From NCBI GenBank assembly GCA_958295665.1, contig OY282560.1, positions 141,476,091 through 141,540,090 of the forward strand: a stretch of 64,000 bases of DNA. Direction: 5' to 3'. Source of the DNA: Tipula vernalis (lineage: Eukaryota > Arthropoda > Insecta > Diptera > Tipulidae). This document shows positions 34,976 to 48,329 of this stretch, one piece after another (position 1 is the stretch's first letter; each line of letters begins with the position of its first letter). The notes beneath the pieces were generated by a model, which saw only the letters and a program-made list of their open reading frames with translations, was not told the DNA's origin and ran no database searches. A program made the position numbers and the translations under genes.

Positions 34976-37320
34976 TTTGACTTCTTGCGAAATGTCGTCA
35001 AGACGTCATAAAATGTTGCCATTGACATACTATATTCAGCTATAATTGTATATAAGCTTTCAGATAAGCTTTTAGCAGTGTTATGTATGCTTATTATGAA
35101 TTTAAAATAAATCCTAATGGTCATTTATATAATTGTCTGAAATTCCGAAATCGTTAAATTTTTAATTTTTATTTTACTGCGATGGTAATTAAAAGAAATT
35201 TATCCACTGTATTTAACTTAAAGTAAAATCAAGTTTGTCTGCAATTTATTCAGCACGAATTACAAATGAATTTCGGTTTCACATACACATTGAAATAAAA
35301 ATACAAAAATTGTATCAAATTGTATCCAGCATGAATGAAAAACATCGCATAAAGTTGTTCGGTATCCAAGTATCCAAATCCTAAATTTATTGACAAAAAG
35401 AATCCAATGGATACTATAGTATCGAAAACGGTAACACTGGATACTGCGATTAAATAAAACCGATTTATTGAATTTTTCAAGATTAGCTAATCCCTTGTAA
35501 CTGACCTATTTGGCGGCTAACACGCATTTTATTTCGGATGTGATTCAGTCGACATGGGGGTTCTTTGCCGCCAAACGAATTACTCGGTCGTACAAATCTT
35601 CGCGTGTTATTAAAACATACAATGCAACAAATCAACTAAGGCACATACTCCTCCAAACTTCCACCATCCAGTATCATCATCAATTAAACGCTTAATATTC
35701 CATCTTATTTAAAGCATTTATTAAAAAAGAATAAGAAAAAAATAAATCCAATATTTGTACAACAAGTTTCTAAAAAAAAAATGATTACCCAAAGAAAAAT
35801 ATCTGTATATTATACATAGTTATAAGCGGATGTTCAACAAAATATAAATGTATAGAAAAACTCAAAAAAACTAGCACAAAATTATGCTTGGAGCATTCCA
35901 CTTGGGCACAAACCCTGACTAAATTATATATAAAAAGACTTACCAAAAGACCGCCAAAGGGTACCCTCCGCATCTATGGAAGCTGAAAATTAAATTTATA
36001 ACTGAACTGCTCCTCACAAACTTTGTCTTTAATTCTCCAGTATTACAAAATATAACTCAGAGAACTCAGAATTGCGAACTGAACACTATTACATATACGT
36101 ATATACCATAGATTTCGATGGGTAAACTTAACACTATTTAAACAAAAAATTATATTTTTGATCACCACTATTGCACTTTCAGTCAAATTTTCTCAAAAAC
36201 ATTATTCAAATTGAAAAAAAAAAATAAAAAATAAAAAAAATGTTGATAAAGCGCGACACTGACACTTTCCGGAGTCCCGTTCAAGGTGGAGGTAGAATTA
36301 ATTTTCCATTCGGTACGGTTGTTATTTAACAGCAAATACAATCCTCAACGAATTAAGCAACCAAAAATCACTCAACTGTATTTTTATGAATGAGTGAGGC
36401 CACGCTGTACCGCTAATGCAGCGGCTCTTTAGCTATATTACAATCTCATCTTATAGAATTCTTCCAGAAATATCTGTACAATGGCAGAATAAAAAGCTAA
36501 TAAAAAAAATGTTTGCAACTTAATCATTAATTCAACGGAACTTACAAGAAATTATACACCACTCCGTTAGGCCAGAAAAAAAATTTAGAATGCAGAACCA
36601 CTATACTTTAGAAGCCACAACTATGCACTCTAAGACACAACTATCTATTCTAATTACGTTGTGTATGTAAACAAAATAGTCAAATCTTTCTTTACCACAA
36701 TTAATAATTTTTGATATACTCGTATTTTAAAGTTTAATACTCAAGCTTGTGTCACGAAATGGTTTCAATCCATAATCTGGAATTTAAATAGCTTAAATTT
36801 CGTATGTTCCAGAATTACCAATACTTGTTTTTTTTTTTTGTTGTGTTTTTGTTTTGTTTGTTTGGCTGTTTGAGTTCATACTCGTGCTTATGTACACAAC
36901 CGGCCTATACATTGTATATAATTGCTACATAAACGACATTCCTATTTTTGTATATTGATCAATTGAAAAAACAATTAGGGGTATAATGAGTATATACATC
37001 TTCATCTACAATTATATACTATTTATATACATACGGTGTATTTATAAACATTTACATAGCCAAAAAAAACACAAAATTGCATTGCCAAGATAGAAACCGT
37101 GGTAAATGTGAGTGATATAATTACAACAAAACAATAAGTTCATCGACTAATAAAAAAAATATATGAATACCATTCTAGTATATACATTATATACTGATTA
37201 TTTAACCGATTTACAGGCTGACGTATACTACCATCGACGCATAATCTTATTGCTGATTAAATTCAAAATTTCATTTTTTTTTTAATTTTTTTTTTGTTGG
37301 TTGAATTTAGAAGAATTTAG
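34976..37320. other. Unassigned intronic sequence
   Basis: No gene can be supported. The part at 35500-35700 is slightly more GC-rich than its surroundings. A possible 39-nt minus-strand exon at 35944-35982 is discussed as a finding. The open frames at 35250-35480 and 35785-35973 have no recognisable domains. Confidence 0.35.
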
Positions 37321-37338
37321 GCTGGCCGTAACACCCTT

Positions 37339-37406
37339 TGTTTCTGCATAGAATACTTAAACTAGTTTAGCTAAATCGGATTTATGAAACCACAGTCTGT
37401 CTAGGG
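37339..37406 (-). mobile_element. TA-flanked MITE, partial copy
   Basis: About 70 bp almost identical, in reverse orientation, to the left half of the MITE at 42862-43019 (CCCTAGACAGACTGTGG end). It is bounded by TA at 37407-37408. The other half is missing or rearranged. Confidence 0.8.
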
Positions 37407-37408
37407 TA

Positions 37409-40400
37409 ATACACGAAAAAGGTATTTGTCTAAAAAGCCAGAAATCAATAATTTGTTTTAAAACTGTGCCAATGAGATATCAATGTAATATTCACAAATC
37501 ACAACATATGCTTATGACTAATTAAGTTTATCGTAGAATAATATTATGGAATGAAAAATAATTATTTGAATAAATGTAATTCTTTTAAACGATTTGTTCC
37601 AATAAAACATAAAATTCTTGATTATGAACGTTTAACATAAATTTACACAATAGTAATCAAAATAATTAATCCAACAAAAAATTGCCAATAATTGCATAAA
37701 AATTTGATTACCATGCATACCTGCATATAGACATACAGATGTAATTTTATATACATACATATCTTCTTACGTAAACACAGTCGTCAACATATAAATAATA
37801 ACTGTAAAATTACATCGAACATAAATTATCTCACTAATAATTAGATGAAATATTCAATAAATCGCGCGATATATACATATTGAATGCGATTGTAGGTGTG
37901 GTAGCGCTACAAGTGATTTATTGCACACAATTTTTGCTTTGTTTTCGTATTTGATTGAAATGCAATTACAAAAAAGCACACAGAAAGCGAAAGGAAATAC
38001 GGTAATGTGATATGTACTGCATTAAGTTATCATTTTATGTAATTAGAACAAATAAATAAATTATATTTCTCCACCCACATTCTTAGTTTTTAGTACATGT
38101 GTAACTATATAGTACATAATATTCAAATGGTTTTTTAATTGAATTCTAACTTGAGACCAATTAATTTTTTACCAGGCAAAATTATTATTTCAAGGAATAT
38201 TAATCAACTTTCTTTTATTAATCGAAAACCGAAAAGAAAATTAATCAATTGTGCGGAATAACTATTTTTCGAGTATATCTGCATATTATTAATTATTACA
38301 CTAAAAACGTTAAAAATATTCAATGAAAGTGAAATTAATTAGTTATACTTTTCTATTTGCTTTTTCGAAATACTATATGTACACAGTAATGCATACGGTT
38401 GCACCAATTTGCCATATTACCGTATCTAATTTATTTCGAAGTTTTTTTGTTTTTAATTTCAACATTTTTTTTTTTCTAATCTTATAAAATTTTACAATTT
38501 ACAACCATTATTTGTAATTTGATTAGATAATTTTTCTTAATTTGATGTAATTGCACTGGAGCATAGCATAATACGTTTTGTGAAATATATTTTTGTTATT
38601 TTGATAAATTATTTGTAATTAAAATCTAAATTACAAACATAAACATTAATTTAATTGTTATAAATTGAGAGTCAAAGTTATACATGCAGCAAATAATTTT
38701 GCTATTGGCAATGAACTTAAGACAGTCAAAGTAATTAAATTTTATTTTTATTTTTTTTTTTTTTTTTGTTGCAAACAGTTTATGAGTTATATTTACATAA
38801 TAATTTTATTAATTTAGATGTTAATATTTGTGAAAATGTTCATATTTTTTACCTTGAATGGTTTTATGAATGCGTCTATTATTTATTATTCTTATTTTTG
38901 CCGAAAGGAATGTTTTTTGTTGTTGCTAATTAGTTGAGAACAAATTTAATCAATATTATGATGCCGTGTTGATTTGAAGGATTTTAGAATAGTTTTCAAA
39001 ATCATGCTATTAATTGTATATACTTTATAATGACGTGCGGCGTTTGTGTGGGAGATTTATTTAATTTAGTAAAAGTATTCAAGGTTAAAGTTCAGCCAGA
39101 ATATAAATGACAACCTTGTAAGCAAGCATGGCGTCGCCAATTCGAATTGTTTAAAATTTCTAAACATTCTTTTAAAGAAGAACGAGGGACAACTTGTCGA
39201 ACTTTGTTTATGTTTTATGAAACACATTATATGTCATAAACTATTTAGAAAGACTATATCGTATACCTGAATATAACCACCGAGTTGAAAAATTACCAAA
39301 ACGACAACATTGACATTCCGCTCATATTTTTTGATAAATGTAAAGAAACTTTAAAAACTTGTTCTGCACAAAACATGTTGAAGAAAATGTTAGTTCCACT
39401 AAAATCATCGAAATTAGACCGAAACTTTTAAATTTTTGAATTTGTGAATGTTTTTTCCTTCCACCACCTAGCTTCCCTATTGGAGAGATTATAAGATTTA
39501 CATCTAAGCTGATTTAGTTACTATTTATTATAAGTTATGAATATATTTAGGTAAATTTTGAATCAAACCGTCAATTGATAGAAAATCCCAATTAAACACA
39601 TTACATTTTCCAAAATTCGTTCTGTGTTTCACAATTTAAAATATTTAACAGATCCTAACCGAAATCCAATTAAACTTAAACAACATAGTTGTCCGGTATT
39701 GAATGATTTATACTTGGGTTACTCGAGGGCAGTCGCCTTCAGTCAAATTTAAATTTTAAATATGGAAAGAGTAGTCGTTAAAAATATTAAAATAAATTTT
39801 ACAATGACATCTTTTATTGGTACAGTTGAGGACAGACACCATAGCTTACTACATTTTTAAACTATAGATGGTCTGACATTGTATTATTAGTTATTTAAAG
39901 TAACAAAAGACACAAATACAAAAAAGTTTACTTTGAATAAAAATAAGTTATTCGTGGTGGTAAAACTTTTTTTTCGATTGGATTAGCGTGCCCGCCAACT
40001 AAAGTCACCAGAAAAATTTGCTGCAAATGAACGAATACTTGAATTGTTTCAATAACAAATAAATTTCAAAGTATTTTTTTTTTTGAATGCTGGCGAGAGA
40101 TATCCATTCTAATGAGGCGAGACCATCTTTCGAGAAATGTGATCTGTATAGCCGATTGAACCATTACAATTTTGCTAGCAGACGTATGGTTTATTTTACT
40201 TCCTATAGTTGAACGATCCATAATTTTCATATCAAGAGAATCATTTAATTCGAATCGTTTTCGACAGTCTGAGATAAACGTATATTGGCTCAAAAAAAGT
40301 AAGTGAAACACGGGACATAATTTTACACCATGTGAGAAACAACAACATATTAAATGGCGGTGTAACTGCCGCTTTGAAAGAAGATTTGCGATTTGCTTTC

Positions 40401-40992
40401 CCTCAATTTTCATGCCTGCGTCTATGGCAGAATGTTATTAAACTACTTTTAAACTTACAACTAATATCAGAGCCTTCTAGAGTTTAGACCCGCAACATAT
40501 ATGTCATAACTTTTTAGCAGTGTTTACAAAACTATTATCATAGACCAAGGAAAATATTATAAAACGGCTCAATATGCCTAAAAATTAGAGGGTTCTAAAA
40601 TACAAATGGCCTACACCAGACGATATATTAAATCGTAGGGTTTAGAGAAATCGATATTTGTTTTTCCCTCGCAATGAGGTATAGATGATTAATAAACGCA
40701 GCTTCGAAAAAAGGGAGGGTTCTATATTTCATTGCGGGCTTTGTATCTTATGGTGACAAAATCATATTTCACAAGCTTTTATAAACGAGTGAAAACAAGC
40801 TTTTTAATCAAAACGAAATTTATAGAATTTTCAGAATTACGGCATTCTGGTCAAATTGAAATAAAACATTACTATAAATCGGATGCTTATACAAGTCAGC
40901 AAATATTACATAGGTGGCAGAACACATTTGGTAAAATCGAACTAAAAATTTTTAACTAACAAAGTTCAAGTTTCAAAACAATAATTCTATGG
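37409..40992. other. Unassigned intronic sequence
   Basis: Very AT-rich with several poly(T) tracts. The minus-strand open frame at 40066-40413 (115 codons) and the plus-strand one at 40732-40959 have no recognised domains and I do not call them genes. Confidence 0.35.
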
Positions 40993-41039
40993 AGCTGCTA
41001 TCGAGAGCCATCATATTAAAGTCGCTCTCGATAGCGGCT
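40993..41039. other. 15-bp stem hairpin
   Basis: AGCTGCTATCGAGAG (40993-41007) pairs with CTCTCGATAGCGGCT (41025-41039) with one mismatch (a G-U pair in RNA), around a 17-nt loop. It is more GC-rich than its surroundings. The stem is too short for a typical animal pre-miRNA. Confidence 0.5.
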
Positions 41040-41153
41040 GCTTATAAATAGATATAGAATCAAATATTTTTTATATCAAGTTTTTGCAGAGAAACTGAAT
41101 TGCTAACCAGTGTTATAATTACTATCAACCAACTACTATTGCAAAATATTTTA

Positions 41154-41179
41154 GGGAGGGCAGGGGTAGGGAGGGGGGG
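41154..41179 (+). other. G-quadruplex candidate
   Basis: Five runs of three or more G separated by 1-2 nt loops within 26 bp of otherwise AT-rich intron. The sequence meets the usual G4 pattern on the plus (sense) strand, so it could form in the pre-mRNA. Confidence 0.7.
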
Positions 41180-42219
41180 TTAATTAAGCCAGTGGGTAAT
41201 CGATCAAAATAAAGAAGTCACTATCAAAACTCTCTTTTTTAACTAAAGCTTAAAGGCGGAGCTCCTACGAAATTTAAACCAACCTTAACTCTGCAATAGC
41301 ACCAAAGTTAATTTAAAGGCGTTCTAGTAAAACTTAAAATTTAAAGTTTAGATTTTATAAAGATAATTACAATTGAGGTGTGGGAAGGGCGGAACGAGGA
41401 AGGGTAGTCCGATCCCGCCGACCATAATTGTATGCGCGCATGCACTGAATTACAGATTCAAACCGATTGTGTCTAGGGTAAATATACTTGTGTATGTATA
41501 TTCTTAGGAAACCTCTAATAACATCAGAGATACTCTTTTAGTTTCGTAATTTACAATTTCCAATAAGATTACATTTTTGGCTTTTGAAATAATTTGCAAT
41601 GTTGCATATAAAGTGGTATTGTAATTTTAATTAGACTTGTTTGTTTCATTAAAATTTGTTATAAAACAAGAACCTTTTGTTTCCTTACTGAATAAATTGA
41701 TTTAAATAAAGATACTGATTTTTCATTATACCATATATGCAAATCTACAGTTAAAAAAGGACCCCTTCCCTCGAGTTAAAAAAAGCCTACTTGCGAGCCG
41801 AATCGATAAATGCGTGTAGAAGTAAAATGAAATTTATAACTTTTATAATTGAGATCATTTGTTGGTGTCGAGAAATATAAACGACGATCTCTCGATGAGC
41901 ATGGGTAACGTACAGTTCTGTTCTGCAAACACAGCAATATCGTGAGCAATAGTAAACAAAATTTTGGTTGTTTTTATTTTTGCTATAAGTTTTGGAGCCG
42001 GACGCACACCCTGTCTTTTCAGAGTTAACGTTTAGTCGGCTGTTACATTGGACACGAATTTATAGGATAAATTATTTGCCAGGTTAAGAATATTAGATTT
42101 TCAATTTTTATCTTTAGGCTTCTTATTAGTTCCTACGAACACTGATCAAAAAACAAAATAAGTTGTTGTCACACGAGCAACCTTAGTTAGAAACATCTGT
42201 TATTACTGCAACAGCACAC
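41180..42219. other. Unassigned intronic sequence
   Basis: No gene or element recognised. A further G-rich patch lies near 41380-41410. Confidence 0.35.
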
Positions 42220-42305
42220 ATCATGCATCCCTTCCTTATTATGATTTGAATCCGTTACATCCCAATCCATATGGCACAGCTTTAACCACTGTGCTGTTTG
42301 ATCCG
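42220..42305 (-). mobile_element. Diverged SINE head, minus strand
   Basis: On the minus strand an A-box-like AGTGGTTAAAGCTG (42278-42291) and a decayed B box, GGATTCAAATC (about 42243-42253), are followed by GGGATGCA, in the same order and spacing as the intact SINE at 54121-54450. Its 3' body was not recognised. Confidence 0.6.
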
Positions 42306-42859
42306 TGAAAGTGATAATATCGATAATAGTGGTAGAATAAACGGTAAATTATTGTTTTGCGTACTGAACGATATCCTTCGGTACCAACCCGGTAGTCTAA
42401 GAATTTGATTGCAGAAATTAATCGTTGCAAGTGACCGTGTCATTGTGCGACTGGGACAAAACGTTTTGACTTGCTTAGGAAAAGGTTAATTTAGTTGTAT
42501 TCAAAATTATTTGTGCACAAACATTTTGATTCATAATTATTTATACAATGCGGAAAAGTTAAAAAAATAGTAAATTCAATAAATTTAAAACTATTTTAGG
42601 CTAATTAAATAGTGATTTGGTAACTGATGTTTCATATAGTATGCCCCGATTTAAATTTTTTTAATTTATTTCTTCGCTAGGAAAAAGATATATATATAAG
42701 AAGGAGATTTTTTAGGATTGAATTGAACTTAACATTTTTGTTGTTTACTCGTTAACTAATTCATTTCGTTCATTCATTTCTCATCATTAAAACACTTACA
42801 CAAATAAGGCACAGCCTTTTTACAATATTATAAAAATACCTTTTTTTGTGTAATACGAA
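42306..42859. other. Unassigned intronic sequence
   Basis: AT-rich. It contains the second copy of the block near 42485-42520 also seen at 33797-33830. Confidence 0.35.
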
Positions 42860-42861
42860 TA

Positions 42862-43019
42862 CCCTAGACAGACTGTGGTTTCATAAATCCGATTTAGCTA
42901 AACTAGTTTAAGTATTCTATGCATAAACAAAGAGATTAGTTAAAATCGAGGTTGACATACTGCGACTAATCTCGAAAAATTCACTAAATCGGTTTTATTA
43001 AAACGCAGTGTGTCTAGAG
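42862..43019. mobile_element. TA-flanked MITE, best-preserved copy (158 bp)
   Basis: Inverted termini of about 40 bp: the left starts CCCTAGACAGACTG and the right (inverse) starts CTCTAGACACACTG. Both continue into a GATTTAG block. TA lies on both sides (42860-42861, 43020-43021), as for Tc1/mariner-type MITEs. Related copies are at 32648-32803 and 37339-37406. Confidence 0.85.
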
Positions 43020-43197
43020 TATAATGCAGTTTACATAGGTGCGAAATAACATACATAATTTAACATATTTAAAAACTAAAATTAAAATACAATAAAATAA
43101 AAAGGTCATAATAATATTTGAATATTTAAACGCGTAGGAAATCAAATAGGATAATTGAGGTCAGGATAAAAAAAAGAAAGAGAAAAAGAAATTAGAA

Positions 43198-44935
43198 TTA
43201 ATTGATGTTACTGGTTTCATCATACAGTTTTTTAAGGTTACACAAACTAGTCACAGCTTTAGCAATTGGATGAACATTATTCCATAGTTTAACTCCATGG
43301 ACGATAATATGATGTTTTACATTACTTGAAATAAATATTGCTGTGCTCTAAAGTTTACTTAAAATCCCGTATATTTTACTGCACAGATTATTTACATGCA
43401 CATACCAGTTCATTTTATTATCTATGAACAAACCCAAGCTTTTGACTTGGTAATAGAAATCAATCTTTTGATTATCAGTTACCAGATGAATAGACGGTTT
43501 AAATACTTACTTTTTATTCAAAAGGAATAGCTTGAGATTTACTGGGGTTAACTAATCAAGTACTTTGGATAAGGTGCACTATCAACAGAGTCGAACTCTC
43601 CAAAAAAATACAATTACAAACCATCAGCATAAAGATGATAGTAAGTATTATTAGTTTTTTGAACGACCTTGCTTTTTTCATTTATGTAAAGAGAGAACAA
43701 TATTGGCCCCAAAATCGAACCTTGAGGAACTCAAGAGATAAGACGTAGAATAGTATATAGAAATAATACAGATAGTTTTATCAAAACTTTCATAATATTT
43801 TACTGATTGCTTCATTACTAAGGTTGTATGTTCAACTTTATCAAACGCCTTAGAAATATCTGAAAGAAATAGAATACCAAATTTACCATCTTCTACATAT
43901 ATAGTATGTATGTATATTAGTAGTAATGACGTCAACAACTTTTAGAAGTGATGTAGTAGTGCTATGATTCGCTCGAAAATCAGATTGATATTTATTTAAT
44001 AAGTTATACTTTTTTAAATGATCGTTTGTTTGGTATTGAATAATTTTTTTCAAACAGATTGGATTGTTTGGAAGGCAGATTTAGTGAGTGCTGAATTTAT
44101 TAGATAGGTTAAATGGGGCAAAATTATTAGCATTAAAATTTTAATAAAAATAAGTGATATGCCATCAGCACCCGCCGTGCCGGATTTAATTCTATCAAAA
44201 TGAAGGGAAACCATCATTAGAAATATTACGAAAATAGAAAGCATTTTCAGAACTATATTCCAACGTAGCCAAATTCAACGTATTGTTATTTGCAAGGAAA
44301 ACCGAACCAAAATATTCATTAAACTCTTCTGTAGTTATATTAGATTTCGAGTCAGCACAAGAAGATAATTTTTCAAATCTCATCAATTTTAAATCTCATT
44401 TAAAGGAGGTTTCACTAAGTACATACTTTTGAAGCGGTGCAAAAATGTTAAATAAATCCAATAGAAAAGTATTAAAAATTCCAGTCTAGAAGAGCTGGCA
44501 GCCATAAATATAACATCCCTATCAATATTACGAAAGTTTACCTTATAATTTCCAGTATAAATGGCATAGGAACCATAAATTAAATCGTGAGTAGTAGCAA
44601 TTCCGGGGACCAAGATTTGCGTGAAAGTACCAAAATTGTCAGGAGTTAATTAGCAAACGCTAAATCAATTAAGATAGCTTTGCTCATGAAATTAGTTGCC
44701 TCTTTGAAATTAAGTTAAGACCAAAAGAAGACATTAATGATTTGAATTTACTAAGCCAATTACAATTAAAGACCTCAACAATTATTACTTCACTGAATTT
44801 AGACATAATTTAATCAAAGATAATTGCAAGATCATTGATAAATTCTATTTTGGGTGGGCAATAAATCACTCCTATAACTAGTTTATTATATTGATTGACA
44901 TTACAATAAAAATACTGAAACAGATCAAAAGCTGA
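43198..44935 (-). pseudogene. Second Jockey/CR1-like LINE, strongly decayed
   Basis: Minus-strand fragments appear in proper LINE order. There is an endonuclease piece (VIGVIYCPPKIEFINDLA, about 44830-44890; HDLIYGSYAIY, about 44560-44590), then an RT N-terminal block (GTAGADGISLIFIKIL, about 44145-44190). Next is an RT core LSDISKAFDKVEHTTL (about 43820-43870) and a RFDFGANIV remnant of the SPxLF region (about 43700). It ends in a C-terminal LWNNVHP...LKKLYDE tail with a TAA at 43198-43200. Many frameshifts and stops are present, and the FADD region is not recognisable. It is older than the LINE at 13104-14884. Confidence 0.82.
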
Positions 44936-45071
44936 GATTAGCGTACATTATTAATATGTAGTACGGGATGGGTTGGATACCTAATGTCCAAAAATATCGA
45001 CTAGGAAAACGTCAACTTATTATGTAACAATATAAGTCAGTAAGAGTATGTACAAATATATGTGTTAACAT

Positions 45072-47082
45072 CAGTGGCGTAACTAGGTACCCGCAGCATC
45101 CGCAGCCGTGGGGAAGCCCATGGTTTATTGGGGCCCACGATATTTATGATATTAAACATTCGAATATTAATTGAATATCAAGATTTGATAGATGGTAGTT
45201 TAGATTAAGCTTAAATTAGACCACATTTTCAAATAAGCAAAACGGAACATTTCTAGGAAAATTTTTTAAAAAGGCCGTGGTCTAATATTAAGAGAAGGAA
45301 GAAATTGGTCCTTTCACTGTTAGGTGGTTTCTTAAGACAGGCCCAACAATTTCTTCTCCGTTCCTGGAGGTTAATGACTTGTATTTGAGTAATTACAAGT
45401 AATGCGATCCCATAGAAATAAAAATGCCTCTAGGTTCTGGCAGATATTTAAATTTAGAACAAAATTCGCTAACCTGGTTTGAAATCAAAGCTTTCGACAT
45501 CAAATGATACCGTTGAGTGTAGAATTCATGGGCTGATCCATCTTTAATGTCAGTACTATGCTTGAAGCAATGCAGGTGGTCTAGGCAAAACGGGCCTGTG
45601 TAATATAGGCCATTAAAAGCGAACTGCGAAACAGTTGGGAGTGATAGAAACAAACAAACAGATTCAAAGAAAATGAATCTGAAGGTAGTAGAACGGAGCT
45701 AATACTAATCTGATTTACTATACTAAGCAGTCTCCGAAGTATCATTGTGATGTTCAAAAAAAATTAAGAAGAAATTGTTGAAACTTTCTTCCTACAGAAA
45801 AATAGGATTCTCCTGATTTTGGAAATTCTAACCGCTTCCCCATTTTTGGTGATTCAGTATTTCGAAACAGTCAAGTTATTCACGATTTTCGTATTTCATT
45901 GTTCAATGTATTTCGAGAATTATTACTTAGTACTATTTATAACATTAAGTTGCTTAAGTTTGTGGGTTTTCGAACAGGCTTTCCGAAATTATTCATTAAT
46001 ATTCAGATTTTTTGGTATTATTGAATTTGTTTGACATCAATCGAGACTCATATAATACAGAGAGTATTTTTTGAAGTATTCGAAATTTTTCCGCAGTTTA
46101 TTCTAGATTTCTTGAGGTTTTCGATAATTTCAAGATTATTCGAGATTTTCGAATTTATTCGAAATTTATGTAGTAGTGTTCTGTGCTTATCTTTGAATTT
46201 GGGGAATTTGTAGAATCACATAATAAATGAGTAGATTTTGTCGAGATGTTCAGGTTATTTACATTTTACATGGCTGGTTTTACATAATTACGGATAATTC
46301 GATATTTGAGAACTTTCTAGAATGTTCTAGATATTTGGAAAATTCGACATTTTTATGATTATTTCGAAATTATTAATATTATTTTGTTTCGTGTCAGGTT
46401 TGATTATCACATTTCTTTTATATAAAATACTAAGGTCCAAATCGAAAGACGCAACTAAAATCGCCACTACGACTATAGTATCTGTTTTGGTACCTTTAAA
46501 TCACATTAAAACGTCAATTTTAAGTATGGAATTAATTTGTAGTTACGATTTTATTGATATCTGGATATAAAAGTATGAATTTCGGAATTCAATTCCGAAA
46601 AAACTATAGCTGCAACTAAACGTTGCAATTGCCTCTGCCAATTTGGACCTGTATATTTCTCTATTCAATGACGAATTTAAGCAACATTTTGATTAATTTT
46701 AGTTAGTGGTAAAAACTATCGGTAAATGGTAAAGGTTTACCGGTAAAGATACTGTCTTCTACTACATCCGTTGAAATTTTTTTCGGCACTAAACTGCATG
46801 GTCCTTAGGAATTTGAATATTCGCTTTTTGGAACTTGAATGTTTTTTAACACCTTTGAAATTCATGAGAAGTATAAACTTGTAAAGATTAAAATTTGAAC
46901 AATTTCTTAATTACTACTCTCTGGAGGCTAGATAATAGGAAGAAATAAGTTTTTAATTGAGAAAGGATTAAAGTAAATTTTATTCGAAATAAAAGTTTTG
47001 CTTGTTAATAGGTACAAGAAGCATTTTTAGGGGTCCAGAAACATTTTTGCGGTAGGGTCCAAAATTTGTAGTTACGCCACTG
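45072..47082. mobile_element. hAT-type DNA transposon C (CAGTGGCGTAACTA termini)
   Basis: Both ends carry the 14-bp inverted terminus CAGTGGCGTAACTA, followed by GGTCC/GGTACC-type sequence. The perfect 8-bp duplication GTTAACAT flanks it (45064-45071 and 47083-47090). The 2.0-kb interior has no recognisable transposase. It contains a SINE-related fragment and repeated TCGAGATTTTCGAA-like stretches. Non-autonomous. Confidence 0.88.
45505..45605 (+). mobile_element. SINE body fragment inside hAT C
   Basis: The segment with AGAATTCATGGGCTGA, TCTTTAATGTCAGTACTAT and TTGAAGCAATGCAGG matches the body of the SINE at 54121-54450 (AGAATCCATGGGCCGA ...) with substitutions and short gaps. The tRNA head is not recognisable here. 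Confidence 0.65.
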
Positions 47083-47090
47083 GTTAACAT

Positions 47091-48329
47091 AGAATACATT
47101 GAAAGTTAATCCTAAGAAGGAAATCATTTTGACATTTCATCATACTCTTGCCTAAAACTTCAATTAATTAATAAACACTTTTAGCTTTCCTACGAGAACT
47201 TTTAGCCTTCGATGTCAACTCTCAATACTATTTGCGTTTTTAGAAGAATTCACAAGGTCAAGTAGAGATCCAAATTGTGGCGGATAAGGAAGAGAATTTT
47301 CTTCTGATTCTTTTGGATTATTATTATTTCATCGTTTTTCATACACATAACTTTTTTCAAACTACTCAAACATCTTGCGGCATTTATTCAGGGATTTCGT
47401 CCTCACACAAGTATGTAAGAACCTTAAACATTCGCTTTTGAATACTAAATCCTTGTTCTTTGCCCTTTTTTTGCCGCCACTCCTTCTATACCTGTACCTT
47501 CGTTATATTATTTGGCCGAAATGGAAAAACAACCTTTGAAGTAGGTGGCTGGAAAAAAAACACTTGCAGCATTCGCATTGGCCTTTACAAAATCTGAAAT
47601 TATATGTATTCTGGTATCATATTTACATTATTATCACATGAAATTCGGCAAATCTTATAAAATATTTCAGTACAACACATTTTATTCTTACTGAACATTA
47701 TCAATATACACTGTACAATGAACGGTAGAAAGTTGCCACGTTATAGATGATAATACGGCCATCAGTTAAACTATTGAATTACCAAAATAATTTTTTTTTT
47801 TTTTTCATTTGGAAAGATCTTTCAGAAGCACAATATTTTCTTTAGGTAAAATAAGCGATGTAATTTTCTTTGCAAAGGGCAACGGATTCATTAACAAATT
47901 GAGATGGCTTGCTTGGTGTAGTTTTAGCGACACTTTTAATTACTTGGTTCGTTTTGTACTTTTCCAATTTGAAAGCAAAAGTGTCGTGCGAGCACTCCGT
48001 TGAATCCTTCCATATTTCAGCTTAGTACTAATACCTATACCTTATCAGCTACAAGCTTAATACCTCCTGTGGTACTAATTACTGTGTTAATTTGTGTAAT
48101 ATGTTCCACAAAATCGGTATTCCTGCAGGTATTTTGAAATTTATATTTTCTAAATAGATATTTTCGGTTGTCAACGTTCTGTCAAGTCAAAATTTGCTCG
48201 TAAAACAAATCGACATTTGGTAACATAAGTTTCTGCTTTTTTTTAACCGAAATCCGCTGGAACTTGATCGAATGTGCCATACGATAGAATAATATTTTTA
48301 AAAATTAAATTAAATTTTTTAGCCAATTA
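47091..48329. other. Unassigned intronic sequence
   Basis: No gene recognised. The open frame 47809-48003 (plus) has no known domain. Confidence 0.35.

Noticed and set aside
40066..40413. 115-codon minus-strand open frame
   Set aside because: No known domain, no clear splice signals and neighbouring frames are closed; probably a chance or decayed frame.
43678..44613. Separate small genes on the minus strand
   Set aside because: Together they form the ordered remains of one LINE ORF2.
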